42,538 bases of DNA from contig NZ_FNPK01000024.1 of NCBI RefSeq assembly GCF_900107285.1, positions 1-42,538 on the forward strand. Direction: 5' to 3'. A program made the position numbers and the translations under genes. This document shows, piece after piece, positions 1 through 7,875 of the stretch. Source of the DNA: Acinetobacter kyonggiensis (lineage in GTDB: Bacteria; Pseudomonadota; Gammaproteobacteria; Pseudomonadales; Moraxellaceae). Numbering within the stretch: position 1 is the stretch's first letter; the number at the start of each line of letters is the position of its first letter. A model generated the notes under the pieces. The model did not search any database, was not told the origin of the DNA, and saw only the letters and a program-made list of their open reading frames with translations.

Positions 1-293
1 CTACAAAGCGTGGTGTAATCTGGAGCTATCCAATTTAATCCGCAAAGTTTAATCAGACTTTGCACAAAGCCAGTGACCATACGTAAAGACAGACGAAATA
101 AGGATTTAATCATTAAGCAGCATTGGATGGCTGCGTCGGAGTAGGTTTGATTTCGCCCTTGTTTGCCTTTTGATGGCGCATACCATTGCGTAGCAGGATC
201 AAACCAAATGGCAATATTTCCGCGACTCATGAGTGCTCGGTTATATGCAGGCCAATTGGTTGTGCGGTAGATTTTGTGTGTAGGCTTCTTCAT
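1..293 (-). CDS. IS5-family transposase, N-terminal part
   Basis: Read on the minus strand from ATG at 293, the frame stays open to the window edge and begins MKKPTHKIYRTTNWPAYNRA, continuing with a WFDPATQWYAP block and SDAAIQCCLMIKSLF. This is the N-terminal helix-turn-helix/DUF4096-like part of IS903-group transposases, which move the element by DDE cut-and-paste chemistry. The catalytic residues lie beyond the edge. No frameshift is visible in the part present. A degraded fragment of the C-terminal half of a similar transposase is at 40434-40654. Confidence 0.85.
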   Translation of the reverse strand, partial: MKKPTHKIYRTTNWPAYNRALMSRGNIAIWFDPATQWYAPSKGKQGRNQTYSDAAIQCCLMIKSLFRLSLRMVTGFVQSLIKLCGLNWIAPDYTTLC

Positions 294-347
294 TTGAAAA
301 TTATATCGCTGAAAAACCCTTTACAGATAGATTTGTGCAACAAAGCC
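1..347 (-). mobile_element. IS5-family (IS903-group-like) insertion sequence, partial
   Basis: The element runs off the left edge of the window. Its terminal inverted repeat ends at 347 and reads, on the minus strand, GGCTTTGTTGCACAAA, the pattern of IS903-group IS5 elements. The transposase start lies 54 bp inside this end. The element has landed in a flavoprotein gene whose 3' part continues at 348. The same terminal sequence bounds the two 113-bp MITEs at 13870 and 40321, so this transposase is a candidate for their mobilisation. Confidence 0.85.
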
Positions 348-781
348 TCACTACCCCTAAAACAGCCACTCAGTTTCATCATGATGCGAAACAATGGCAG
401 CAAATCATTCGTAATAATGTAGGGTTATACAACTTATTGGGTAATTTTGAGTTTGGTAAAGATGTTTTCTCACATGATGTTCGTAGTAGTTGGTTAGAAC
501 AACCTATGGGTCAAAGTTGGGTTGCTTGTGGTGATGCATTACTTGCATTTGACCCTATTGCTGGACAAGGCTTATTTAATGCAATTTACACAGGGATGAA
601 AGCAGCCGAGACTATATTGTCATCAACGGAATATACACATCATCACGCTGACTATTTAACAGAGATTAATCAGATTATAAAGACATATGAAAATCGTCGC
701 TATTTGCTCTATAAACAGGAGCAAAGATGGTCAGAGAATCCTTTTTGGCAAGCACATCAGACGATTACAAAGACAACTTAA
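348..781 (+). pseudogene. FAD-dependent oxidoreductase, 3' fragment cut by IS5
   Basis: The reading frame is open from the IS junction at 348 to TAA at 781. It contains WVACGDALLAFDPIAGQG followed by NAIYTGMKAAE, the GD...P..GQG motif by which group A flavoprotein monooxygenases and halogenase-like proteins contact the FAD ribityl/pyrophosphate. The N-terminal Rossmann GxGxxG part is missing because the IS5 element at 1-347 replaced it. An ATG inside the IS end would give a 148-residue peptide, but it could not bind FAD. The exact substrate class cannot be told. Gene remnant rather than functional gene. Confidence 0.75.
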
Positions 782-915
782 TCAATAGAATTTGCTATCA
801 ATAGGTCAGTTTTAGCAACCTAAGATCTAAGGTAAGCTTTTATCGGTTATTCATCATATATGGATCATTTTTATACCGATTTCACAACCAATGAGCTTGA
901 ATAATTGCATTATTT

Positions 916-1353
916 TCAAGATTTTTTGTTAAGTAATTGATCAATCAATTCATTAATTTTTGTCTCCGTACTTCGCCATTTATTCAATGCGAAACCACCA
1001 TTGCCCTTTAATCGAAAAGAAGCTTCTGAAACTTGACGTCCATTTTGTAGTAAATTGAATTGAGCTGAAACCATATAAGGAGCAAAGTCCCATGAGCGTA
1101 GAGCTGTATAATGTAGCGTCGTTTGACATAAACTTAAATTATCATTTTCTTGATATGTTTTAGCTTCAATCCCATAACGAGAAAAACTACGCTCAACAAT
1201 TCCATTAAAATCTTTGATGATTACTTTCGGATTATTCACGATACATACTTGCCGAATAGACTCGGGATGAAATTCAGAAGTATTATTAATCTGAATTGAT
1301 GTACAACCTGTAATCGCAATAATAGCAAATCCCTGTAATACGATATTTTTCAT
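916..1353 (-). CDS. Sbal_3080-like small lipoprotein
   Basis: A 145-residue predicted lipoprotein. From ATG at 1353 the N-terminus is MKNIVLQGFAIIAITGCTS, a short signal peptide ending in the lipobox ITGC, so the mature protein should be lipidated on Cys and sit on the inner or outer membrane facing the periplasm. The frame could be extended five codons to a TTG, but the Lys-Asn start fits a signal peptide better. The body carries RQVCIVNNPKV...DF and RLKGNGGFALNKWRST blocks that I associate with the Sbal_3080 lipoprotein family of unknown function. Single gene, divergent from the catalase-family gene at 1570. Family assignment is from memory of the pattern; molecular role unknown. Confidence 0.7.
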   Translation of the reverse strand: MKNIVLQGFAIIAITGCTSIQINNTSEFHPESIRQVCIVNNPKVIIKDFNGIVERSFSRYGIEAKTYQENDNLSLCQTTLHYTALRSWDFAPYMVSAQFNLLQNGRQVSEASFRLKGNGGFALNKWRSTETKINELIDQLLNKKS

Positions 1354-1569
1354 TTTTATTTTAACCAAGAAAGCAGCTCATCTCTGTAAATAAGAATATT
1401 TCACTTTGTGAATAAAAGCGACTTAAAAAACAAACATCTAAGTACAACTTGTATTATCACTCTGATTTTGATGTACTAATAGCTGAAGGATAGTCGAACG
1501 ATGAACATGAGCAGATCGATAAAGTGCATCATTGATCTGAGCGTTGTATTTGCAGCAAGGAGTTAACAC

Positions 1570-2721
1570 ATGTCATATCTTACGCAATCGCTACGCTATA
1601 GTCTGTTGTTCGTACTTTCCCCAATTTTTATCAGTATAAATGGCTGCTCTAATAATCTTCAACAAACTAAAATAGTGACTCAGGCACATCAATTGCCCTA
1701 TCCCAAAATTGATCATGAATTAGGTGAAAAACTACAACCCAATGAAGAAATTCTAGCGAAACAAATAGCTGATCATATTGGACAAGCGATTCGTACACAA
1801 TATACATCAGGCAATGTTCTACGAGATGCTCACCCTAAAGCGCACGGCTGCGTTCGTGCCGAATTTCATGTATCAAAATCATTGCCTAAAAACTTAGCCA
1901 AAGGAATTTTTGTTCCTGATAAAACCTATTCCGCATGGATTCGTTTCTCTAATGCTTCAGGAGATGCAACCCAAGCTGATGACAAAAAAGATGCGCGTGG
2001 TATGGCGATCAAAATTTTAGGTGTATCGGGTAAAAAGATTTTGGAAAATGATGATCAAGCAATGACCCAAGATTTTATTATGATCAACCACCCTGTATTT
2101 TTTGTGGATGAACCTCATCGCTATTTAGCTTTTATCGAAGATATGAATAGTAAAAGTACACTTAAAAAATTACATGTTCCTTTTGCATTAGGTTTTCAAG
2201 GAACAATAAATGCATTGAGAGCAAGTAACTCAAAAATCTCTAATCCACTACAAGCACGATATTGGTCAATGGTTCCTTATCAATTAGGACTAGGTGCTGA
2301 TCGTCAAGCTGTAAAATATTCTGCAAGACCTTGCTCCCCGCATTTAGATCAAATACCGAATAAACCAAGTCCAAATTTCTTAAGAGAAGCTCTACAAAAT
2401 ACGCTACATAAAAATGATGCATGTATGGAATTTCTGATACAACCGAGAACATCAAATAAAATGCTCATTGAAGACTCTATGACCGAATGGCAAGAAACCC
2501 AAGCTCCATTTTATCAAGTTGCAACTATTCATATACCTCAGCAGATTTTTGAGACACCTGAGCAAAATCAATTTTGTGAAAATCTTTCATTTACTCCTTG
2601 GCATTCTCTTCCTGAACATAGACCTCTCGGTGCGATAAACAGGTTGCGTAAGGTGATTTACGAAAACATTAGTCTGATCAGACATGAAATGAATTCTACT
2701 CCAAGGAAAGAACCTCAATAG
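1570..2721 (+). CDS. Catalase-family protein with lipoprotein signal
   Basis: A 383-residue protein related to the compact catalase-like haem proteins (about 300-370 aa), not to full-length KatA/KatE. AGGAG lies 7 bp before the ATG. Residues 1-26 form a hydrophobic signal ending SINGC, a plausible lipobox, so it is probably exported. Then come HPKAHGCVRAEFHV (distal haem histidine region), AWIRFSNASGDATQADDKKDARGMAIK (the conserved RFSN...D..D.RGMA block) and FIMINHPVFFV. Such proteins may have peroxidase or catalase activity, or act in hydroperoxide metabolism; I infer this from family. It stands alone between two leftward lipoprotein genes. No clear terminator was found after it. Confidence 0.85.
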   Translation: MSYLTQSLRYSLLFVLSPIFISINGCSNNLQQTKIVTQAHQLPYPKIDHELGEKLQPNEEILAKQIADHIGQAIRTQYTSGNVLRDAHPKAHGCVRAEFHVSKSLPKNLAKGIFVPDKTYSAWIRFSNASGDATQADDKKDARGMAIKILGVSGKKILENDDQAMTQDFIMINHPVFFVDEPHRYLAFIEDMNSKSTLKKLHVPFALGFQGTINALRASNSKISNPLQARYWSMVPYQLGLGADRQAVKYSARPCSPHLDQIPNKPSPNFLREALQNTLHKNDACMEFLIQPRTSNKMLIEDSMTEWQETQAPFYQVATIHIPQQIFETPEQNQFCENLSFTPWHSLPEHRPLGAINRLRKVIYENISLIRHEMNSTPRKEPQ

Positions 2722-2803
2722 TGGAAGTCTCTTACTATTTCAGCACACATCAATGTTCCACTTATTGAATGCAGTTCAAAAAAAGTTGAATATACAATCG
2801 AAT

Positions 2804-3121
2804 TTAATCTTTACATTTAATTTTCATATATGAAGCTTTTGTACTTACGGGGATCACCATCCCAGCATTGTAAACATTCATATTATTAATGATATTGTTG
2901 TTGCCATCTAATTCATCAAAACCTTTACCCTTGCATAGTTCATCTGCTTTTTTAAGAAGCTTTGTTCTCATTGCTTTACTAGAACCAAATGCATTACTTT
3001 GAGTATTGATTTGATACACACCAGACCCAAAATCACCAACTGTAGGTGATAACATTTGTAAACAGCCAGTAAGAGCAACAGTTGAAGGGACAAGTACTAA
3101 AAATAATTTAAGTTTATTCAT
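2804..3121 (-). CDS. Small lipoprotein, function unknown
   Basis: A 105-residue predicted lipoprotein. The N-terminus MNKLKLFLVLVPSTVALTGC has a charged n-region, a hydrophobic stretch and lipobox LTGC, so cleavage and lipidation at Cys20 are expected. The remainder is short and polar with ...SSKAMRTKLLKKADELCKGKGF, a helix-plus-cysteine pattern often seen in small Acinetobacter envelope proteins, and a final Cys near the C-terminus (IKCKD). The two internal cysteines could form a disulfide in the periplasm. I do not recognise a named family. It is monocistronic and is followed upstream by a hairpin terminator at 3189-3219. Confidence 0.7.
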   Translation of the reverse strand: MNKLKLFLVLVPSTVALTGCLQMLSPTVGDFGSGVYQINTQSNAFGSSKAMRTKLLKKADELCKGKGFDELDGNNNIINNMNVYNAGMVIPVSTKASYMKIKCKD

Positions 3122-3188
3122 CTAAAACATCTACAAAGCCATTAAAAGAGAGAAAATACAAATATTTATATTAATTTATACATTAAAA

Positions 3189-3224
3189 AACCACTTAGGA
3201 TTAGTACACCTAAGTGGTTGTTTT
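3189..3224. terminator. Bidirectional rho-independent terminator
   Basis: An 11-bp perfect stem (AACCACTTAGG / CCTAAGTGGTT) closes a 9-base loop. It is followed by GTTTT on the plus strand and, read on the minus strand, by a run of six T, so it can stop transcription both ways. On the minus strand it would end transcripts coming from the phosphatase gene at 3494 or from any tRNA formerly read across 3228-3255. Confidence 0.8.
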
Positions 3225-3227
3225 ATA

Positions 3228-3255
3228 TGGTGGGCCCAGACAGATAAGAACTATC
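3228..3255 (-). other. tRNA 3'-end fragment, candidate integration (att) site
   Basis: On the minus strand this reads as a T-arm plus the 3' strand of an acceptor stem: stem GATAG, loop TTCTTAT, stem CTGTC (five pairs, one G-U), then TGGGCCC and ACCA. No D-arm, anticodon arm or 5' acceptor strand is present, so it is not a functional tRNA. Islands that integrate into tRNA genes leave such 3' fragments at one border. About 45 bp further on, an 8-bp direct repeat AGGATACA occurs twice 12 bp apart (3302 and 3314), resembling integrase arm sites. The loop departs from the usual TTCRANY, so this is a decayed copy. Confidence 0.5.
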
Positions 3256-3493
3256 ACCTACCCTATTGTTTTTATTGCACTAATTTTTCTCTTAAAAATG
3301 TAGGATACAAGGCAGGATACACAATTCAAGTGCTCATTTTTTAATCAATTAAACTTTTTCCACCACCAAACACCCCTACTACATTGCCCATTTCATTGGA
3401 GTTTGACAATACAGAGCTTCTTAGTAAAAGAGGAACCAACATCAATATAATGGCAATTATCGATTTTAGTATGCTCTTTTACAATGGCATGCC

Positions 3494-4093
3494 CTAGATA
3501 AATTCATCAATGTTTTCGACAACATCATAAAAGTCTGAGTGATTCCGTATTCGCCCCCTACCCCACAATGCGTTTGCATAGGCAGAAGAGACACCCGAAA
3601 TTTTATAGTCACCTTTACAAATATCTTGCTTGAATAGACTCCAATCATGGATATCTATATCAGCATGCACAATACCAACCTTTTTATTTTCCAGCTCAAC
3701 TTCAATGACCAATGGTAACTGTGCTAGCCGATCAATAATTCGCTGTCGTGTCTTTTGAAATTGCCTATAAAACCATGTTCCTCCATTTCTTTGATGCATA
3801 TCTTTCATTTTAGGGTCATGTTGCCCTTGGATACACATTTCTTCGTGGTTTCCCCGCACTGTGACAAACCAAGGTTGCTCCAATAAAGAAATACACTCGA
3901 GATTCTCTGTCCCCCGATCAATGAGATCACCTGTACAGATCAGCAAATCATTGTGAAAGTCAAAATTGAGATTTTTCAGTTCTTGCATGAGCAAGCTATA
4001 AGAGCCGTGTAAGTCACCAACTACATATATATGACCCATTTGATTAGTATTTATTGTATAAACAAAAGGATGGCTCATTTTCTTATTCAACAT
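3494..4093 (-). CDS. Metallophosphoesterase (calcineurin/PP2A-like)
   Basis: A single-domain serine/threonine-phosphatase-like metalloenzyme of about 200 residues, the size of lambda PP and PrpA/PrpB. All metal-ligand blocks are present in order: GDLHG, GDLIDRG, RGNHE and, later, IVHADI; a C-terminal LWGRGR block also fits the family. It would hydrolyse phosphomonoesters with two metal ions in the cytoplasm. Three starts are possible (4132, 4093, 4078). 4093 has the best ribosome site (GGA 8 bp upstream), but the broken paralogue at 7876-7944 begins at the position equivalent to 4078. First gene inside the defence island; it could be cargo or a phage-derived phosphatase. Its protein target is unknown. 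Confidence 0.85.
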   Translation of the reverse strand: MLNKKMSHPFVYTINTNQMGHIYVVGDLHGSYSLLMQELKNLNFDFHNDLLICTGDLIDRGTENLECISLLEQPWFVTVRGNHEEMCIQGQHDPKMKDMHQRNGGTWFYRQFQKTRQRIIDRLAQLPLVIEVELENKKVGIVHADIDIHDWSLFKQDICKGDYKISGVSSAYANALWGRGRIRNHSDFYDVVENIDEFI

Positions 4094-4279
4094 TACTGAT
4101 TCCACTAAAGGTAGATTGGATCCTTTCAACATAACCTAGCACTATCATGATAGGACTACATTACCAATCTAAAGTTTTAACATTAGTATTTCTTGATTTC
4201 TCTCTTACCTGATTCTCGCTGACGAATTTTTCATCGCAACTTCAAAAGTTGATATGGTACTAACCTCACAAGATAAAAA

Positions 4280-4378
4280 CTAAATGATTTTGAAGTTTTT
4301 TGGATAATCTACATTAAAATGTACGACACCTAGTTTGGCACTACATGTATCCCTAAACCTGAAATCACCCAAATGCTG
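4280..4378 (-). pseudogene. mcrC 3'-end remnant (copy A)
   Basis: On the minus strand this encodes QHLGDFRFRD...KLGVVHFNVDYPKNFKII-stop. The intact McrC at 10060 ends QPLDDFKFRL...KLRVVPFNVDDPKNFKII-stop. The 33-codon tail is in frame and ends at the same stop position, but everything upstream of it has been lost and replaced by an hsdR fragment. This is therefore the leftover of a second McrBC copy. The DNA beyond the stop (ACCTCACAAGATAAAA) also matches the region after the intact mcrC, so the similarity extends past the coding end. Confidence 0.85.
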
Positions 4379-4386
4379 AATTGTTA

Positions 4387-4490
4387 ATGCATCCGACCAA
4401 TACCATCGATATGTTCAAACTGGTAAATGGTATTTTAAGCTGTGCATATAAGATGGTGCAGTCTGTCACCATAATAATTTGGGTTCACAA
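4387..4490 (-). pseudogene. hsdR internal remnant
   Basis: This stretch matches base by base, with scattered differences, the intact hsdR at about 19606-19700 on the same strand, the part encoding VVTDRTILDAQLQD and QFEHADGVVGRINN. Here the reading frame is broken, giving pieces such as MVTDCTILYAQLK followed by frameshifts. The fragment lies directly against the mcrC remnant. It shows that a diverged second type I restriction system once stood here, or that a recombination event dropped a piece of one beside the cyclase operon. Confidence 0.7.
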
Positions 4491-4613
4491 TGTCCCATCT
4501 AAAAATTAGTTTTTAGATCTAAGTTATAAAATTAAAAAAATATTTGGATTGACCTTGAAATAGCTCATTTTTGCTTCATAACAAATGTATATAAAATTCA
4601 AGGTGGAAGATTG

Positions 4614-6146
4614 ATGTATTACAATTGGATTAAATCTAGATCAGACGCTCATATTGAGAATCTTATTGATCAAGTCAGTGATGTAACTATTAAAAAATAT
4701 ACCCGTGATAAAAGTTTATCTAATATTAGGGTAAATGAAGCATACTCTATGAATGCTGTTCACCTTTATGTTGATATCCTTAATCTTGAGGGAATTTTAA
4801 CAACACAAAATGGTACTGAGTCAGAAACAACACATAAACGTGCGATTCGCTTTTTTGATTCGCATGTACGGGCAATTAAATTTATTTTAGATAAAACTGA
4901 CTGCATTTTTGTTGATTTTCATAATCAACGCCTACATGCGGTTATTGCTAAGCCCTATGATGCAAATGTAGATAAGGAAAAAGATCGTTTACATAAAGCG
5001 ATTGCGATTGCCGATCTAATCATGGAGTCAGTCCAACAAAAACGTGAAGTTGATGGTGATGCAGCGATTGAAGCTGCTGATATTCGTATCGGGATTGATT
5101 CAGGCTTTGCTCTAGCTGTGAATAATGGTCGTAGAAGTAACCGTGAACCTTTATTCTTAGGCGACCCTGCTAATCATGCTGCGAAACACTCATGCGGAAC
5201 AGCAGTTGGTATTTATCTAACTCCAAATGCACGAAATATCATTGATCTTAATCTAGAAGATGGTCAAGACACCAAAAAAGTGAAATTGAAGGCAAGTGAA
5301 ATTGAAACATCTAAGCAAGCCGCAGGATTAACCTTAACTTGTAATGATGTCTTAAATGATCTTAAAGATAACGATAAAAAGTTACAGGATTTTAGCTTTA
5401 GCAGAACTACGCCACCTTTAAAAGATTTAGATTTTAATACTTTGTATTACAAATCTGCTAAACGTCAGGAAATTGTGTCGATTTATGCTGATATTGATGG
5501 ATTTACCAAGTTTGTTTCCGACAATATTGCATCCGAAGAAGGGCAAAAAAATATCGTTAGAACTTTACATGTTCTAAGATCGGAAATGGATGATACTTTA
5601 TACCAAGATTTCAAAGGCAAACGTGTTCGTTTTATTGGCGATTGTCTGCATGGATTGATCTGTGAAGGTACAAGTCAATCTACCAATCACTCTAAGTCAG
5701 TTGACGTTGCCACAGAAGCAGTAGCAGCAATCAGAAGCAGCTTTTTAATGGCTTTAGATAGATTACAAGACGAGTTTCCTGATATATCAGGACTCGCTAA
5801 TGTAGGTTTGGCTATAGGTTATGAAATTGGGGACGTATCTTTAACACGGGTGGGTAAAATTGGACATACTTCACGCTATGCGATTGGAGTTTCTACCATT
5901 GCATCAGAAGATGCACAAAAGGTATGCTTGGGTAATGCAACCAAAATTGGTCAAACTGCTTACAGTCATTTAAGCGATAATTATAAAGAGCTTTTTAAGA
6001 ATCAGATTGCTGCTGATTTAACCTATGAAAAGGTCACTGATGCTGATCAGGCTGAGGAATCTAAAAATGAATCTGCCAATAATAGCATTTATGACTCAGC
6101 TCCAAATATTCATGGTGGCTTAAAAGCACATGCCCTATTTAAATGA
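4614..6146 (+). CDS. pycC: Pycsar-type class III nucleotide cyclase with two cyclase domains
   Basis: A 510-residue soluble protein. ATG 4614 is preferred over an adjacent TTG because GGTGGAAG lies just upstream. Two class III cyclase homology regions are seen. The first (about 45-210) has LYVDILN, FVDFHN and a late FLGDPANHAAKHS block; the second (about 285-440) has YADIDGFTKF (Asp294/Asp296 in TTG numbering) and RFIGDCLHG (Asp344), the usual pair of metal ligands, then GKIGHTSRYAIG. Fused in one chain they could form one pseudo-dimer. The neighbouring effector has a cyclic-nucleotide-binding domain and a TIR-like domain, which is the Pycsar layout, so the expected product is cCMP or cUMP made on phage infection. 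It overlaps the next gene by 17 bp. Product specificity and the clade are inferred. Confidence 0.85.
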   Translation: MYYNWIKSRSDAHIENLIDQVSDVTIKKYTRDKSLSNIRVNEAYSMNAVHLYVDILNLEGILTTQNGTESETTHKRAIRFFDSHVRAIKFILDKTDCIFVDFHNQRLHAVIAKPYDANVDKEKDRLHKAIAIADLIMESVQQKREVDGDAAIEAADIRIGIDSGFALAVNNGRRSNREPLFLGDPANHAAKHSCGTAVGIYLTPNARNIIDLNLEDGQDTKKVKLKASEIETSKQAAGLTLTCNDVLNDLKDNDKKLQDFSFSRTTPPLKDLDFNTLYYKSAKRQEIVSIYADIDGFTKFVSDNIASEEGQKNIVRTLHVLRSEMDDTLYQDFKGKRVRFIGDCLHGLICEGTSQSTNHSKSVDVATEAVAAIRSSFLMALDRLQDEFPDISGLANVGLAIGYEIGDVSLTRVGKIGHTSRYAIGVSTIASEDAQKVCLGNATKIGQTAYSHLSDNYKELFKNQIAADLTYEKVTDADQAEESKNESANNSIYDSAPNIHGGLKAHALFK

Positions 6147-6891
6147 TCTGATAAGCTACTTGATGAAAAGAAACATTGCTTTTCATCAAGTCAACGCAAA
6201 GATTATTATCTTTGAGCTTAAATTCTACAAAGATAATGGTAGTGCTGAAAAAGTTGAGTTAGAGGTTCATCAAAGTGGTGATTCACTTTTGGTTAAGGCC
6301 ACCAATAATCGCTATCCTGATCTATGCCCGAATAGGCATATTAATGATGGTGGATGGTTTTGTCTCGGATTAGGTGAAGATATAAGCCAGTTGACAATCA
6401 GCCAATGGGTGATGAATCTTAAATTATATTTGGATGCACAGCAAAAATGTGAAGACAAAGGAGTGTGGCCCTGTGGGGGCGAAATTAAAGAATGGGCGCA
6501 TGGTGATGGTGCGAAGTACCAAAAAATAGTTGAACAATATTACGGTCAATTTCAAAAAAATTGCTTAGGTTTGACCTTAAATCAGTTACGTGTTGTTGAA
6601 GTAAATTCTGTAAAGCGTGATTTAAAACTCTATCACGTATATGCGAATGATGAATTGATTTTGGTTGGCGATCAAAATCAGGTGTTAAATAAACGCTATG
6701 CTTGTATCTGCGATCCGCAAGGTTTAAAGAAGCATCTAAGCATAGGTAAGTGTTCTGCTCAGTGTTCTAAAGTGGTTTTTATGGTTGCCATTAATCATTA
6801 TTTATTACTTAAGGCTGAACAAAAGTTTTGGCAGAGTTTCGGCGCACGTACTTGCTGTAACACAATGAAAAAATGTAATTTTAAAAAATGA
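6130..6891 (+). CDS. E2-like (ubiquitin-conjugating-fold) protein with Cys-rich tail
   Basis: A 253-residue protein between cyclase and effector. Residues 62-80 read YPDLCPNRHINDGGWFCLG. This has the E2 layout: YP, then an H-x-N (His70, Asn72) and the candidate catalytic Cys78 in FCLG, followed by Trp93 in the helix SQWVMNLKLYL. Prokaryotic E2-like proteins of CBASS and related operons share this core and transfer a protein through a thioester. The C-terminal 60 residues are cysteine-rich (CIC..., KCSAQC, TCCNTMKKC) and may bind zinc. Overlaps of 17 bp before and 4 bp (ATGA) after show translational coupling in one operon. No E1 or JAB gene is present, as in short E2-only CBASS. I am fairly sure of the E2 motif; the role within Pycsar is inference. 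Confidence 0.65.
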   Translation: MPYLNDLISYLMKRNIAFHQVNAKIIIFELKFYKDNGSAEKVELEVHQSGDSLLVKATNNRYPDLCPNRHINDGGWFCLGLGEDISQLTISQWVMNLKLYLDAQQKCEDKGVWPCGGEIKEWAHGDGAKYQKIVEQYYGQFQKNCLGLTLNQLRVVEVNSVKRDLKLYHVYANDELILVGDQNQVLNKRYACICDPQGLKKHLSIGKCSAQCSKVVFMVAINHYLLLKAEQKFWQSFGARTCCNTMKKCNFKK

Positions 6892-7826
6892 AGAGGTCTA
6901 AGATGCAAATGAAAGAAAGATTTAAAGATAAAAAGGTGCTTGCTGAGACATTATTATCACAAAAGTTAGTTCAATATAATCAAGAGGTAGCTGATTTTAT
7001 TGCTGAAAGAGGTGAATTAATACAGTTCAATAAAGGTGAAACTATTATTGAACAACACAGCCCTGATCGAGATGTATTTTTTCTTATCATGGGTAAGGTT
7101 AGTTTAGCCGTAAAAGGAAATAAATTTCCTTATACAAGAGAGGCTAACATTAGTATTGGTGAAATGTCCGCACTTAATCCCACTCTACCTAGATCAGCAA
7201 CCGTTACAGCGATTGATGATACCGTTGCAGTCAAATTAACCGCAGAAGCATTTCTAGAGTTAGCTGATACTCATCCTAAGATACATCAAATTCTGGCTAA
7301 AGATTTGGCAGAACGTCTCAACCAAAGAAATGAACTGATTGAAATGCAAAATGAGAAACCTCGATTGTTTATTATCAGTACAGTTGAATCCAATCATATT
7401 GCAAAGCAGATTAAAGTTGCTCTTTTCCATAATAATAATGTAGAGGTGACAATATGGAGTGAAACTGATGTTTTTAAAGGTGGCGACTATACACTTGAAA
7501 CCTTAGAGCAAGCTGTCAAGCAAGCTGACTTCGGCCTAGCCATTTTGCAAGCTGATGACATTATTATCTCTAGAGATAACGAACAGAGAGGCCCTAGAGA
7601 TAATGTCATATTTGAGCTTGGCTTATTTATGGGATTACTCACACGCAAAAGAACATATATTGCTGTTGAAAATGGTGTAGAACAGAAATTAGCATCTGAT
7701 CTGCTAGGTCTAACTCCACTATTGTATAAACGTGAATCTAACAATCGAATTGATGTTGCCAAAGTAGTATATGATTTGGAAAACTCAATTAAAGAACTAG
7801 GTATCAGAAACAAACTAGAATGTTGA
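6888..7826 (+). CDS. pycTIR: Pycsar effector: cNMP-binding domain plus TIR-like domain
   Basis: A 312-residue effector. Residues about 30-145 form a CRP-like cyclic-nucleotide-binding domain with a phosphate-binding cassette GEMSALNPTLPRSATVTA (91-108). Residues about 158-300 form a TIR-like nucleotide hydrolase domain of the PF10137 type: FIISTVESNHIA, then SETDVFKGGDYTLE, ADFGLAIL and RGPRDNVIFELGLFMG, with Glu243 as the candidate catalytic residue. Binding of the cyclase product should assemble or open the TIR domain to degrade NAD+, stopping the cell before phage release. It starts within ATGA of the E2-like gene, so the three genes are co-translated. An internal ATG at 6903 after GAGGT is an alternative start. 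Domain calls are strong; in vivo activity is inferred from published Pycsar systems. Confidence 0.9.
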   Translation: MKRSKMQMKERFKDKKVLAETLLSQKLVQYNQEVADFIAERGELIQFNKGETIIEQHSPDRDVFFLIMGKVSLAVKGNKFPYTREANISIGEMSALNPTLPRSATVTAIDDTVAVKLTAEAFLELADTHPKIHQILAKDLAERLNQRNELIEMQNEKPRLFIISTVESNHIAKQIKVALFHNNNVEVTIWSETDVFKGGDYTLETLEQAVKQADFGLAILQADDIIISRDNEQRGPRDNVIFELGLFMGLLTRKRTYIAVENGVEQKLASDLLGLTPLLYKRESNNRIDVAKVVYDLENSIKELGIRNKLEC

Positions 7827-7875
7827 TTTGAATTAGACGTGTAACCTCACTAACGATAAGCATTCGTGGCTTTTT

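Noticed and set aside
2240..2455. 71-codon minus-strand frame inside the catalase-family gene
   Set aside because: It lies wholly within a well-supported gene in another frame and has no ribosome site.
3225..3300. A complete tRNA gene
   Set aside because: Only the T-arm and acceptor 3' strand fold; no anticodon arm, D-arm or 5' strand follows.
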